Assembly (NCBI RefSeq): GCF_004328665.1
Contig: NZ_CP019770.1
Location: forward strand, 2,790,001 to 2,854,000
Length of the DNA: 64,000 nucleotides
Source of the DNA: Pseudoalteromonas sp. DL-6
GTDB lineage: Bacteria > Pseudomonadota > Gammaproteobacteria > Enterobacterales > Alteromonadaceae
Reading direction: 5' to 3'
Shown: piece after piece, positions 8,947 through 18,448 of the stretch
Layout: the number at the start of each line of letters is the position of its first letter
Position numbering within the stretch: position 1 is the first letter of the stretch
Made by a program: the position numbers and the translations under genes
The notes under the pieces: generated by a model
The model's database searches: none
What the model saw: the letters and a program-made list of their open reading frames with translations, nothing else
What the model was told of the DNA's origin: nothing

Positions 8947-10080
8947 TTAATGTTCACAGCTTTGTTCATCTACTTGTGTTTTTCTGTGATACGGTTTGGC
9001 GTACATCGCTAATACCAGAGGTCTTAATTCTTCTGGTACCTTTGCCAATCGCTCTGCAAACTGTGCTGCATCATTTTTATTTATTACCGCTTCAGTACAA
9101 CCACCCGCAATGTAGTTGCCTGGGTGTAAGTAAAAAGAATCAATTATTTGTTTATCAATGGTTTTTGCCAATTCATCGGCACTGTCGCAATGCGATGTAA
9201 TTGGTTGACCAAAGGATAAGTGCACATGCCCTTTGGCTGAACTAAAGCCTTCAACAATGCTGGCAATATCTTCACCCGCTGATTTCACATATTTACCATG
9301 ATGCTGTTTATGGTAGAGCTCTTTTGCCTTGGCTATTGCACATGGCTCGTATTGATAAGAGATTGCAACAGGCACCACTTTTAGCTCTTTGATGTATTCG
9401 CCAAATTCTTTCTTTTGTTTGCGTCCATTTAGTTGCAGCATTTTTAACAGTGCGGGATCGGTTTGATCTACGCCATCTTTGGCACGGCCTTCTTTTTGAG
9501 CAATCCAAATAGAATGCCCACTGCTGAGTGAGTCATAAATGTAAGCCGATAACTGAGTAAGCGCTTTTAACATCTCTTTTGGCGCTTTGGCTGAGCGTTT
9601 TACAATAAAGCTTTTATTTAAACGCATAAGCTCAGTAATGTAAGGAATTTGCAGTAAGTTATCACCAATCGCAATTCTCACTGTTTTCATTTTATGCTGA
9701 TAAAGGCCCCAATTAACCAATGCAGGGTCAAGTACAATGTCTCTGTGGTTTGAAACAAAAAGATAGGCTTGATTAGGGTCTAACGCCTCTAAGCCCGAAA
9801 AGGTTACGTTTGATGTGGTGCGCTTTACTAATTTATTTAAATAATGCGCAACTTCGTTTTGTACATCTTCAACTGTTTTAACTTTGCCCCACTTTTTACG
9901 CAACTGATGTTTTATTATAGCGCGTGCTAAAAACCCAACTGCGGATATAAAGCGTGGCAAATTATACTTTGCTATCACATCAAGAAACGCATTATCGTTA
10001 ATTAATCGCGTTAATGAGGCGGCAACTTCATCGTCATTGTAAGGTCTTATATCTGCGTACTTATCTTCTAATTCAATCAT
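8947..10080 (-). CDS. PlsC-like 1-acylglycerol-3-phosphate acyltransferase family protein
   Basis: A 377-residue acyltransferase of the PlsC superfamily. Motif I is SNHRDIVLDPAL (about residues 110-121), a spacing of five rather than the usual four residues between His and the following conserved Asp; an extra Asp lies two residues after the His. Motif III-like IAQKEGRAKDG follows (about 194-204). Family enzymes transfer acyl chains to lysophosphatidate or related glycerolipids at the inner membrane, but no strong membrane helix is evident here. The substrate is unknown. The gene is alone on its strand, bounded by a terminator downstream and a 439-base gap upstream. Confidence 0.82.
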   Translation of the reverse strand: MIELEDKYADIRPYNDDEVAASLTRLINDNAFLDVIAKYNLPRFISAVGFLARAIIKHQLRKKWGKVKTVEDVQNEVAHYLNKLVKRTTSNVTFSGLEALDPNQAYLFVSNHRDIVLDPALVNWGLYQHKMKTVRIAIGDNLLQIPYITELMRLNKSFIVKRSAKAPKEMLKALTQLSAYIYDSLSSGHSIWIAQKEGRAKDGVDQTDPALLKMLQLNGRKQKKEFGEYIKELKVVPVAISYQYEPCAIAKAKELYHKQHHGKYVKSAGEDIASIVEGFSSAKGHVHLSFGQPITSHCDSADELAKTIDKQIIDSFYLHPGNYIAGGCTEAVINKNDAAQFAERLAKVPEELRPLVLAMYAKPYHRKTQVDEQSCEH

Positions 10081-10519
10081 TTACTGCATCTACAAAGTTA
10101 AAAACGGCGCGCGAAAACGCCCCGTTATGTCTGATTTTGATTATAACTCAAGCAAAAATACGAAACTAGCAATACTAAAGTTCGATTTACTGAGTTTTCA
10201 TAGCGTTATAGTTTAGTACTAAGCATCATTGTCAGATTAACTGCTCATGTGTATAAACTATAGCTATTAATTATTAATTCAAATGGATAGACCTTACTAA
10301 TAGCACTTTGTTCAAGTTAACTTAGCAAGGCAGTTGATCATAATAACATGCAAGTTAACCCTCAGTGGGCAGACCACATTTAAATATGGCTTTACACCTG
10401 CTAATGTGAACACAATAAGCTAAGTCTAAATAAATCCATAACATTCAATCAAATGATGATCTTTTATCTGCTTACAGAGGCTACTCCCTCTCTAACACAT
10501 ACACTTATTAGGACATACC
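10081..10519. other. 439-base intergenic region between divergent genes
   Basis: Separates the acyltransferase gene (minus) from the 2-hydroxyacid dehydrogenase gene (plus). It is AT-rich. One imperfect hairpin, AACGG...CCGTT, lies at 10103-10126 in the likely leader of the acyltransferase gene. I see no open frame with coding character, no RNA gene and no recognisable operator; both promoters must lie here. Confidence 0.5.
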
Positions 10520-11464
10520 GTGAAAATAACAATTCTTGATAACGCAACACTGGCAAACACCTCACTTGATGGTATTTCAGCACTTGGAGATCTCACCGTA
10601 CATCAGCTAACTAGCCCTGAGCAAGTATTAGCGCATAGCCAAAATGCAGAGGTTTTAATCACTAACAAAGTGGTGATTAATCGTGACACGATGACGCAAT
10701 TAAAATCGTTGAAACTCATTTGTGTTAGTGCAACGGGTACTAATAATGTTGATTTAAATGCCGCGAAAGACTTAGGCATTGCAGTTACTAATGTTGCCGG
10801 TTATTCAACCCCTTCTGTTGTTCAGCATACCTTTTCGTTGATCACTAACTTATTAGGTAATACTCATCGCTATCAAGCAGATTGTCAGCAAGGCGCATGG
10901 CAAAAAAGTGAGATGTTTTGCCGACTGGATTACAGCTTTAATGACCTTCAGGGCAAAACATTAGCCATTATTGGTGGTGGCACTTTAGGTAATGCAGTAT
11001 CTAAAGTGGCTGAAGCGTTTGGCGCCAATGTGATTATTGCAGAGCGCAAAGGCGCAGCGTGTCGCAACGGACGCACCCCGTTTGAAACAGCAATAAAAAC
11101 AGCGGATATTATTAGCGTTCACTGCCCACTTAATGATGAAACGCGCGACTTAATTACGCTTAATGAATTAAAAATGATGAAACCAACTGCGCTAATTATT
11201 AATACCGCACGCGGTGGGATTATCAATGAAGCTGACTTAGTTGAAGCATTAAAAGCCAATATTATTGCCGGTGCCGGCGTTGATGTGCTTACCAAAGAGC
11301 CCGCTGAGCTAACTAACCCTTTGGCTAATTATACCGGTGATAACTTACTACTTACTCCGCATATCGCGTGGGCGAGCACTGAATCTATCGTGCGTTTGGT
11401 AAAAGAAGTGAGTTTAAATATTGCAGCATTTAATCAACAAGAGACTCGTAACCGCTTGGTTTAA
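10520..11464 (+). CDS. D-2-hydroxyacid dehydrogenase (glycerate dehydrogenase / hydroxypyruvate reductase-like)
   Basis: A 314-residue cytosolic NAD(P)-dependent dehydrogenase. The GTG start has AGGA six bases upstream. It has the split catalytic domain, a Rossmann motif IGGGTLG (about 154-160) with the acidic residue AER after the second strand, and all three catalytic positions: Arg in NTARGG, Glu in TKEPAEL and His in TPHIAW. Resemblance to glycerate dehydrogenase-type enzymes (reduction of hydroxypyruvate or similar 2-oxoacids) comes from the N-terminal pattern ATGTNNVDLNAAKDLGIAVTN; the true substrate is not fixed by the sequence. It is a single gene. Confidence 0.88.
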   Translation: MKITILDNATLANTSLDGISALGDLTVHQLTSPEQVLAHSQNAEVLITNKVVINRDTMTQLKSLKLICVSATGTNNVDLNAAKDLGIAVTNVAGYSTPSVVQHTFSLITNLLGNTHRYQADCQQGAWQKSEMFCRLDYSFNDLQGKTLAIIGGGTLGNAVSKVAEAFGANVIIAERKGAACRNGRTPFETAIKTADIISVHCPLNDETRDLITLNELKMMKPTALIINTARGGIINEADLVEALKANIIAGAGVDVLTKEPAELTNPLANYTGDNLLLTPHIAWASTESIVRLVKEVSLNIAAFNQQETRNRLV

Positions 11465-11498
11465 TGCCGTAAAAGTAACTTAGTCAAAATTACTAAAA

Positions 11499-11534
11499 AG
11501 TGGCTTTTTAGATTTATATTTTAAAAAAGCCACT
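11499..11534. terminator. Inverted repeat after the dehydrogenase gene
   Basis: AGTGGCTTTTT pairs with AAAAAAGCCACT around an AT-rich loop, 35 bases after the dehydrogenase stop. On the plus strand no T-run follows the stem; the T-run (TTTTTAG) follows it on the minus strand. It may still end the plus-strand transcript, but the polarity is odd. Confidence 0.5.
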
Positions 11535-11638
11535 AACCCACTACGCACAACAAAATCAACCCATTGATTTTTAAAGATTTAAAAACTGGCTTAGTCTTTG
11601 CTATATTAATCTTAATTAATCATCTAGGGTAATAAAAA

Positions 11639-12019
11639 ATGAAAAAAACACTTTTAATCGCTGCACTTACCGCTCCTTTTTTAACAGGTTGTGTAATCGC
11701 TGTATCAGATGGCGAAGCAGAGGGTCATTGGGCAGGTAATAGCTCTTCAGGTTGGCAGGCAACACATAAAAATAATCGTGAAATCATTTCAGGCTTGGCA
11801 ATGGATAGCTCGTATCAGTCGGTATTAAACCAACTAAAAACACCTAACTTCACTGAATTATTAAAAAAACAGGATGATGTTTACCAAGTCTTGTTCTACG
11901 CAACACACAGCATTCATTCAGATGGAAAAATGACCAAAGATGAATGTACACCGCTCGTTTTCAAAAATGATAAATTAGTGGGTATTGGTAGTTCAGCGTT
12001 ATTGATGCTGACAAATTAA
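11639..12019 (+). CDS. DUF3192 family putative lipoprotein
   Basis: A 126-residue secreted protein starting MKKTLLIAALTAPFLTGC, a signal peptide ending in a lipobox (LTGC, Cys18), so it is expected to be lipid-anchored. The mature part with REIISGLAMDSSYQSVLNQLKTPNFTELL and QVLFYATHSIHSDGKMTKDECTPLVF fits DUF3192, a family known from Vibrio, Shewanella and relatives whose fold resembles SmpA/OmlA-like small domains (from memory). AGGGT precedes the ATG by about 8 bases. It ends convergent with the REC-GGDEF gene 13 bases away. The function is unknown. Confidence 0.82.
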   Translation: MKKTLLIAALTAPFLTGCVIAVSDGEAEGHWAGNSSSGWQATHKNNREIISGLAMDSSYQSVLNQLKTPNFTELLKKQDDVYQVLFYATHSIHSDGKMTKDECTPLVFKNDKLVGIGSSALLMLTN

Positions 12020-12032
12020 GCCATCGCAAATA

Positions 12033-12932
12033 CTATTGGGCGCTAATTTGATTGCGCCCTAATTTCTTGGCATTATATAAGCCTGAGTCAGCCTCTTCTA
12101 ACAACGCTTTCTCGGTGTATGCTTGACTGCTCTCACTTGAGGCAATACCAATGCTAATAGTAATATGTGAAGCATTTAGCGATGCATTGTGTTCTATATT
12201 CAAATCATTAATGGCTTTACGTAATTTATTAGCAAACGCAATAGCACCTTGCTTATTGGTTTCTGGTAATACTGCTACAAACTCTTCTCCGCCATAGCGG
12301 GCAACAAAATCACTGCCGCGCTCACATTGCGCAGCTAACGTTTGCGCCACTGTTTTTAAACACTCATCGCCAGCACGATGACCGTAACAGTCGTTATAGC
12401 GCTTAAAGTGGTCAATATCGATAAGCAATACACACATGGAAGAGTTATTACGCTTACTTCTTCGCCACTCTCGCTCTAAATTTTCATCTAAATAACGTCT
12501 GTTCGGTATTTCTGTTAAACCGTCAATAGACGCAAGCATTTCTAATAAATCGTTTTTTTGCTTAATGAGTAATTGGTTGCGCACACGCACTTTAACAATT
12601 GAGGCACAAAATGGCTTAACAATGTAATCCATTGCGCCTAACTCTAAGCCTTTTGCTTCGTCTTCATGGGAGCTATTCGCTGAGATAAAAATAATGGGGA
12701 TGGCATGGCTTAAACTGCTTTCTTTAAGTTCCACCAGCACGTCGTAACCATTCATGCCAGGCATCATGATGTCTAAAATAATTAAATCTACTTGTGTGTG
12801 CTTAACAAATGCCAACGCCTCTTCACCACTTGTCACTAAGTAAATCTCATGCTCATCACTTAAGGTTTTTTCTAAAATGATTCGGTTAAGCGCATCGTCA
12901 TCTACGATTAATATTTTTGCTTTATTTATCAT
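12033..12932 (-). CDS. Response regulator with GGDEF output (PleD/WspR-like diguanylate cyclase)
   Basis: A 299-residue cytosolic protein with a REC domain (acidic pocket DDD at 11-13, phospho-acceptor D54 in LILDIMMPG, Lys in VKPF) followed by a GGDEF domain. The active-site motif is GGEEF, preceded at five residues by an RGSD I-site, so an active, product-inhibited cyclase is predicted. The start overlaps the 3' end of the upstream hybrid kinase gene by 11 bases, so the two are almost certainly translated from one mRNA, and phosphate from that kinase is the likely input. This links an unknown signal to c-di-GMP level. Confidence 0.95.
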   Translation of the reverse strand: MINKAKILIVDDDALNRIILEKTLSDEHEIYLVTSGEEALAFVKHTQVDLIILDIMMPGMNGYDVLVELKESSLSHAIPIIFISANSSHEDEAKGLELGAMDYIVKPFCASIVKVRVRNQLLIKQKNDLLEMLASIDGLTEIPNRRYLDENLEREWRRSKRNNSSMCVLLIDIDHFKRYNDCYGHRAGDECLKTVAQTLAAQCERGSDFVARYGGEEFVAVLPETNKQGAIAFANKLRKAINDLNIEHNASLNASHITISIGIASSESSQAYTEKALLEEADSGLYNAKKLGRNQISAQ

Positions 12933-15900
12933 TGCTTACATCTAAACTTTTTATATAAATTTGCACTTGCTCTAACTGTATTATTAATTCTTTAATTGCA
13001 GCTGCGGCGTGCTCGCCGCCCGCTTTTAATACCTGCTCAGTGTGTTGAGCACACAATAATAATCGGTTAAAACCTAAATTTCCTGCTATCCCTTTTAAAC
13101 TATGCACTAAGCGTACCATTTCAATACTAGGGTTGTTGTTTTGAAGCTCAGCTGAATATGACTCACTTAATGTCGCTAACTTGTCCAACATACTGTGCAG
13201 TACAGAGTGATCATCCTCAAACTGAGACAAAGCAAAGGCTTTATCAAAAAAACGAGGCGCTGTGATACCAAGACTAGCCATTGCTGTAAATAAAACTGGC
13301 GCAACCACAGGCTTAGTTAAATGTTTATTCATCCCACCATTGAGTGAACGCTCAATGTCGGCTGGTTCACTATGCGCAGTTAATGCAAAAATAGGCAATT
13401 GCTGGGCGTCAAACTGTTGGCGTATTATCTCAGTCGCTTGATAGCCATCAATATTGGGCATTTGAATATCCATTAAAACTAAGTCGGGGCGTAATACACT
13501 CACCAATTCAATCCCTGTTTGCGGGTCATTGGTCGTAACAATATTTACTCCGGCTTGACTCAGAATACTGCTAATAATATCGAGGTTCAATGGATTATCG
13601 TCTATCGCTAATACTAATATCCCTGCGACTTTATCACGTGGTTTTTGCGCTTTATTTTCAATTACCTTCGTTATTTTTTGCGAGCTTAAATTAAGTAATC
13701 GCTGTGCAAGTGCGCTTGAGGGTAAGAACTGGGTAATAAAAGAGTCATTTATTGGTGGCTGTTCGCCTTGGTTATCCGCAATTACAACAACTGAAATAGT
13801 AGCTGTGCGCAGTGTTGTTTTTATTTTTGGTGTTAAAAAGGCCGACAGCTCACACGCATCAATGATTATTGTGTGCGCTTGCAGCAAACATTCTGGTTCA
13901 GCGATTGCCCTATTAAGCGCTTGGTTATTAATAACAGGATGCGCTTTAATTACTTGATTAAGTAACGTACTTTTAGCGCTAGTAATAACTAATAACTTAT
14001 TTTCATCACAGCCAAGCTTGCTAGTATCGGTCGCTAAATCGAGCGTGAAGTAAAAGTGGCAACCTTGTCCTTTATCGCTATTCAGTGAAATCTCCCCGCC
14101 CATTAATGCCACACTGTGTTTTACAATCGCCAGTCCTAAACCCACCCCTTGATGTTGACGAGTGGATGATTCATCGCCTTGGGTGAAGGCATCAAATAAA
14201 CGGCGCTGATCGGCTTGAGCAATTCCCTCACCAGTATCTATAACTCCAAAACAGATACGCTGTAACTCATCACGGCTACTTGGCTGTAACTGCATTTTTA
14301 ATGTCACGTTGCCTGCAGGAGTAAATTTAACGGCATTGGTTAATAAGTTACCCAACACTTGTTGCAAACGAATGGTGTCGCCAACTAAAAAGGGGGAAAT
14401 ATGTGGATCGATATCAATTTGTAGCTGTATCTGTTTAGCTTGGCATAAAGGCAAAATTAAGCTTTCGCAGGTATCAATCAAATCAACTAGGCATAATGGC
14501 GCTAATTGCAGCGTTGCTTCATTACTTTCAACACGCGCAAAATCAAGCATACTATTTAGCATTTGTAATAAATTATTGGCTGCATACGTCGCTTGGCTGG
14601 TCTGTTGCAATTGTCGCTGCGTTAATCCATGCTCTGCTAACATATCTAGTAACCCCAGTATGGCATTGAGGGGAGTACGTATTTCGTGGCTTAAATTAGC
14701 AATAAAGCGACTTTTAGCTAAAGTGGCTCGCTCTGCATCATCTTTGGCTTTAGTCAGCTCAGTAACATCTTGAATATGAATAACATAATATAGCGGCTGA
14801 GCATTCTCATTCCAAATTAATGACATGCTCAACTGCAACCAAGCATTTAATTGAGTGTGCGCAAAAGTTAAATGAAACACCTGTTTTTTGTTGTGTAGTA
14901 GTTGCTGCAGTAAGGCTTCGAGTTCTTGCCACTGCGTGTCACTAAATAGTGTATCAAACGGGGTATCTGTTAATTGATGATGTTTGGTAAACAGTTTCCG
15001 CGCGGCTTTATTAACCTGTAAAATAGCGTACTCAAGTGAAAGTAAAAACACCCCATTGGCAGCAAATTCAATGGCACTTCTAAATTTAGATTCCGACTCT
15101 TTTAACGCATATAGAGTATGTTGCTGCGCAGTAATATCGCGACCAATTCCCATTGTGCCTAGCAATTGGCGCTGTTCATCATAAAACGGAGCAATCGTTA
15201 ACTGATAAGTTTGCTTAGCAACGTCTATACGCTGCTGAATTTGCATTTTATGCTGTAATGCTTGATGTTCCAGCAGCTTAATTTGCTCGTAGTTGTGACT
15301 AACACTGTGCACCTGTTGACCAATAAGTTCGCTTTGGCTCTTACCTATAAACTGCTCAAATGCTTTATTACAACCTAAAAAGGTGCCGTCTGTATTTTTA
15401 AAATATATAAAGTCAGGCACGCTGTTAAGTACTGTATTTAGCAGAGCTAAATGCCGCTCTTTTGCTTGGTCGCTATGTTTTAATTTTTCAGATTTGAGCT
15501 GCACCTGCTCATCTAACTTTTTATTAGCATTTTGCAATGAAATAACTAAACGTTCATTTTTCGCAAAAATAGCTTTCACCCTAGCAAACCAAGGTTGCCA
15601 ATTTAATGGTATTTTGTAATTTAAATATCCCGAGTTGTCATCGTTATGATGTTCTAAGTAACGCATTAGCTCTGTCATAGGTCTGATAAATATACGCTTG
15701 CTTAACCAAAAAAAGACATAAAACATCAAGCATAAAAATAACGCTAATGAAATAAACTCCAACACCACTTCTTGCACAAGGCTGCTGGTCAGTGTTTGCT
15801 CATCAGCAAGAAATCCTAAATGAATCGGGGTCTGATCTGAGGGTTGAATTAAAAAAAGCGGTTCAGACAGGGTCGTAAGCTTTGGTGAGCGCGTATTAAT

Positions 15901-16692
15901 TTGAGGCCAGTATGTCGAAAAATTTATTGCTTGGTTAATTGACTGCTGTGAACTGGCAATAATTTGATTTGCTTGATTAATAAAAACATACTCACCTTGC
16001 TTAGAGGTGATTTTGTTTAACCAGCCAGAGATGGCCTGCAAGTCATAAATTAAAATAATATAATCAGATGAATTTCGCTCACGCTGACGGCCAATCGCAA
16101 AATATGCTTTATTACCTAGATTAATGACTGCACTCGAAGCCAATTTCGCTGCTGACGGTAAGGGTTTAAAGTCGCCATTCAATAGCGGGGTAAATATATT
16201 ATTTTGAGTATTGTCGCGCCGAGTTAAGTATGCAAACCCACGTTCATCAACATACGCAACAGAATGCAAAGATGAAAGCAGCGCTAAGGTGGTATTAAAA
16301 GAGGGTGCAAGCGATATTACCTGCTGCCACTGTAACAGTGCCGACTCAGAAGAACTAAACTGACCTTTACCTACAATTTCACCGTTTAAATGGTCAAATT
16401 GACGATAGTAGTAATGCTCATATTGGTTAATGTTTGCTGTGAGACTATGATTTTCTACAAGAAAAGTTTGCTTGTTATACATAGCAAACATTTCATCAAG
16501 CAAATCACTCATGGCTTGCATATCATGGTCAAGCTGCGCCGATAACGCACTAAAATCGGTGGTCTTTTTTGTTATTGCACGGTCCATTTTTATATCATAA
16601 AAATGCAAACACAAAAAAGAGGCCACCAATAAAGGGATTGCTAACGCCACAAAAACAGAGCGATGATAATGTTTTAGCGGTAAAAAATTCAA
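12922..16692 (-). CDS. Hybrid sensor histidine kinase (sensor-PAS-PAS-HisKA-HATPase-REC-HPt)
   Basis: A 1256-residue inner-membrane kinase. An N-terminal helix (about 12-30) and a second near 315-335 enclose a periplasmic sensor region of about 280 residues. A long coiled-coil-like stretch and two PAS domains follow, then HisKA with the phospho-His H669 in the HEIRTPLNA box, an HATPase with N box (LLTNAVKFT) and G boxes (DTGEGIA, GVGLGLAIV), a degenerate second-receiver-like region, a REC domain with D1075 in LVLMDIQMP, and a C-terminal HPt domain with H1197 in VHSLKGIAGN. A complete internal phosphorelay is therefore present. The cognate output is probably the overlapping REC-GGDEF protein. 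The signal is unknown. Longer than the usual ArcB/BarA type (about 780-920 residues). Confidence 0.95.
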   Translation of the reverse strand: MNFLPLKHYHRSVFVALAIPLLVASFLCLHFYDIKMDRAITKKTTDFSALSAQLDHDMQAMSDLLDEMFAMYNKQTFLVENHSLTANINQYEHYYYRQFDHLNGEIVGKGQFSSSESALLQWQQVISLAPSFNTTLALLSSLHSVAYVDERGFAYLTRRDNTQNNIFTPLLNGDFKPLPSAAKLASSAVINLGNKAYFAIGRQRERNSSDYIILIYDLQAISGWLNKITSKQGEYVFINQANQIIASSQQSINQAINFSTYWPQINTRSPKLTTLSEPLFLIQPSDQTPIHLGFLADEQTLTSSLVQEVVLEFISLALFLCLMFYVFFWLSKRIFIRPMTELMRYLEHHNDDNSGYLNYKIPLNWQPWFARVKAIFAKNERLVISLQNANKKLDEQVQLKSEKLKHSDQAKERHLALLNTVLNSVPDFIYFKNTDGTFLGCNKAFEQFIGKSQSELIGQQVHSVSHNYEQIKLLEHQALQHKMQIQQRIDVAKQTYQLTIAPFYDEQRQLLGTMGIGRDITAQQHTLYALKESESKFRSAIEFAANGVFLLSLEYAILQVNKAARKLFTKHHQLTDTPFDTLFSDTQWQELEALLQQLLHNKKQVFHLTFAHTQLNAWLQLSMSLIWNENAQPLYYVIHIQDVTELTKAKDDAERATLAKSRFIANLSHEIRTPLNAILGLLDMLAEHGLTQRQLQQTSQATYAANNLLQMLNSMLDFARVESNEATLQLAPLCLVDLIDTCESLILPLCQAKQIQLQIDIDPHISPFLVGDTIRLQQVLGNLLTNAVKFTPAGNVTLKMQLQPSSRDELQRICFGVIDTGEGIAQADQRRLFDAFTQGDESSTRQHQGVGLGLAIVKHSVALMGGEISLNSDKGQGCHFYFTLDLATDTSKLGCDENKLLVITSAKSTLLNQVIKAHPVINNQALNRAIAEPECLLQAHTIIIDACELSAFLTPKIKTTLRTATISVVVIADNQGEQPPINDSFITQFLPSSALAQRLLNLSSQKITKVIENKAQKPRDKVAGILVLAIDDNPLNLDIISSILSQAGVNIVTTNDPQTGIELVSVLRPDLVLMDIQMPNIDGYQATEIIRQQFDAQQLPIFALTAHSEPADIERSLNGGMNKHLTKPVVAPVLFTAMASLGITAPRFFDKAFALSQFEDDHSVLHSMLDKLATLSESYSAELQNNNPSIEMVRLVHSLKGIAGNLGFNRLLLCAQHTEQVLKAGGEHAAAAIKELIIQLEQVQIYIKSLDVSNDK

Positions 16693-16758
16693 CGACCTAC
16701 CTAATTATTAGCTCAAAAATCAAACTGTAGACTATAGAGCCAAGGTGTTAAGCGCAAG

Positions 16759-18150
16759 TTATAAATTCTCCTCGGCAAACGACGCTAGTCGGCTTCTTAC
16801 CACACCATTAAGATTAACAGTAGCGCCACCTTCAAAGTGCTTAAATCGCTCTACAATATAAGTAAGCCCTGAGGTAACTGCGGTTAAGTAATTACTGTCT
16901 ATTTGTGCTAAATTTCCGGTACAAATAAGTTTAGTTCCTTCACCACAGCGGGTAATTATGGTTTTGAGCTGAGAAGCCGTTAAGTTTTGGCTTTCATCTA
17001 AAATCACCACCGCATTTTGAATGCTTCGCCCACGCATAAAGTTCACCGATTTAAACTGAACATTGGCTTTTTCCATAATGTAATTACGGCTTGAAACAGG
17101 GTTCTCATCTCCTTTATGTAGCACCTCTAAGGTATCAGTTATTGCAGCCAGCCAAGGCGCCATTTTCTCTTCCTCGGTGCCAGGTAAAAAGCCAATCGAT
17201 TCTGCAATTTCAGGGGTATTACGGGTTACAATGACTTTATCGTAAATACCTTTTTCAATCACCATTTCCAGCGCACACGCAAGTGCCAGTAAGGTTTTAC
17301 CACATCCCGCTGGGCCGGTTAAAATAACAAGCTCAATAGACGTGTCGAGTAAGGCATCAAGGGCCATTGCTTGGTAAATATTTTTTGGCTTTATTCCCCA
17401 TGCACTTTGATGCATCAACCGCTCGGCACCAATATCTTTAATGGTAATATGCTCACCATCATACGATTTAACTCTAGCGGCAAACTGATCGCCATCATCA
17501 AGTAAATACTCATTACAAAACACATCTGGGATTAAATCTTTAGGGATATGATGAACTGTTTCACGCCCGTGTTGCTCAGTGTTACACTCGCCAACATGCT
17601 GCCAAAAATCACCAGTAATTTTTTTATAGCCGCTGGTAAGTAAGGCGATATCGTCAATAAGCTGATCGGTACGGTAATCTTCAACATATTTAAGCCCCGC
17701 CCCTTTGGCTTTTAAGCGCATGTTGATATCTTTAGTAACCAGTATGACTTTTTTATCACTGTGCTGATTTTGTAAGTGCACCGCGCAATTAATAATGCGG
17801 TGGTCGTTTTCATTGCCCGGTAAGCCAGAAATAGAATCGGCAAATAAATGGTCGTTTACAATCAGTAAGCTTCCTGTTAATCCGCCTTGTTTATTACTTG
17901 GTAGCGCAACCCCTTGTAACATTTGCTCGGGAGAGGCCTGGCTGAGCACCCCATCAAGTCCACGAATGGCCACTCGGGCATCGCGACTTACATCGTGTTT
18001 TCTATCTTTAATGTGATCAAGCTCTTCCAATACAGTCATTGGAATAACCACTTGGTGTTCTTGAAATGACAAATACGCGAGGGGTTCATGAAGCAATACA
18101 TTGGTATCTAGCACATACATTTTACTATCAAGGTTCGAAGCTTTTTCCAT
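16759..18150 (-). CDS. PIN domain-PhoH ATPase fusion (YlaK/PhoH2-like)
   Basis: A 463-residue cytosolic protein. The N-terminal PIN-type nuclease domain carries YVLDTNVLLHEP (about 12-23), later acidic residues, and VTKDINMRLKAKG. The C-terminal PhoH-type ATPase has Walker A LTGPAGCGKT (about 278-287) and Walker B-like VVILDESQN. PhoH2-type proteins couple an RNA helicase-like ATPase to a PIN RNase; the activity here is inferred from that. The start codon ATG at 18150 fits the family. It is encoded just upstream of the hybrid kinase on the same strand, 66 bases apart, with no clear terminator between them, and divergent from rapA. Confidence 0.92.
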   Translation of the reverse strand: MEKASNLDSKMYVLDTNVLLHEPLAYLSFQEHQVVIPMTVLEELDHIKDRKHDVSRDARVAIRGLDGVLSQASPEQMLQGVALPSNKQGGLTGSLLIVNDHLFADSISGLPGNENDHRIINCAVHLQNQHSDKKVILVTKDINMRLKAKGAGLKYVEDYRTDQLIDDIALLTSGYKKITGDFWQHVGECNTEQHGRETVHHIPKDLIPDVFCNEYLLDDGDQFAARVKSYDGEHITIKDIGAERLMHQSAWGIKPKNIYQAMALDALLDTSIELVILTGPAGCGKTLLALACALEMVIEKGIYDKVIVTRNTPEIAESIGFLPGTEEEKMAPWLAAITDTLEVLHKGDENPVSSRNYIMEKANVQFKSVNFMRGRSIQNAVVILDESQNLTASQLKTIITRCGEGTKLICTGNLAQIDSNYLTAVTSGLTYIVERFKHFEGGATVNLNGVVRSRLASFAEENL

Positions 18151-18252
18151 AGCACTTTCCTTACGTTTTATGATTTTTATGCTATACCCAATAAACTAAT
18201 CAGTGTGACTAATAAACTTGATTAATTACTTAGGTATAATTTGAGTTTAGTC

Positions 18253-18285
18253 TATTTGTCATAAAAGTCTGTTTTATGACAAATA
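18253..18285. promoter_or_regulatory. Perfect 14-bp inverted repeat between phoH-like gene and rapA
   Basis: TATTTGTCATAAAA and its exact complement flank a 5-base spacer (GTCTG), in the 298-base gap between the divergent PIN-PhoH and rapA genes, about 100 bases from the PhoH start and 160 from the rapA start. Each half contains TGTCATAAAA, resembling the first half of an enterobacterial Pho box, but the second repeat of a true Pho box is not in register. It could be an operator shared by both promoters or a hairpin. The rest of the gap shows no gene. Confidence 0.5.
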
Positions 18286-18448
18286 TCATTTAGTTTGAAT
18301 TTCCTACAAAATCGGCGCACTAATCAGTGCTTATAGATAGGAATAATTCACACTTATAAAATTAATTAAAAGTCAGGCAAATAGCGCCTTGCAGTGGTGT
18401 TATCTAACAGGTAACATAGCCGCCTTTTTCTTCATAGACGAGACATAC

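Noticed and set aside
14309..14773. 154-codon plus-strand frame inside the hybrid kinase gene
   Set aside because: Antisense shadow of the HisKA/HATPase region, whose motifs on the minus strand are unmistakable.
18253..18285. True Pho box upstream of the PhoH-like gene
   Set aside because: Only one CTGTCAT-like half is present per strand; the second direct repeat at 11-base spacing is missing, so it is listed only as an inverted repeat.
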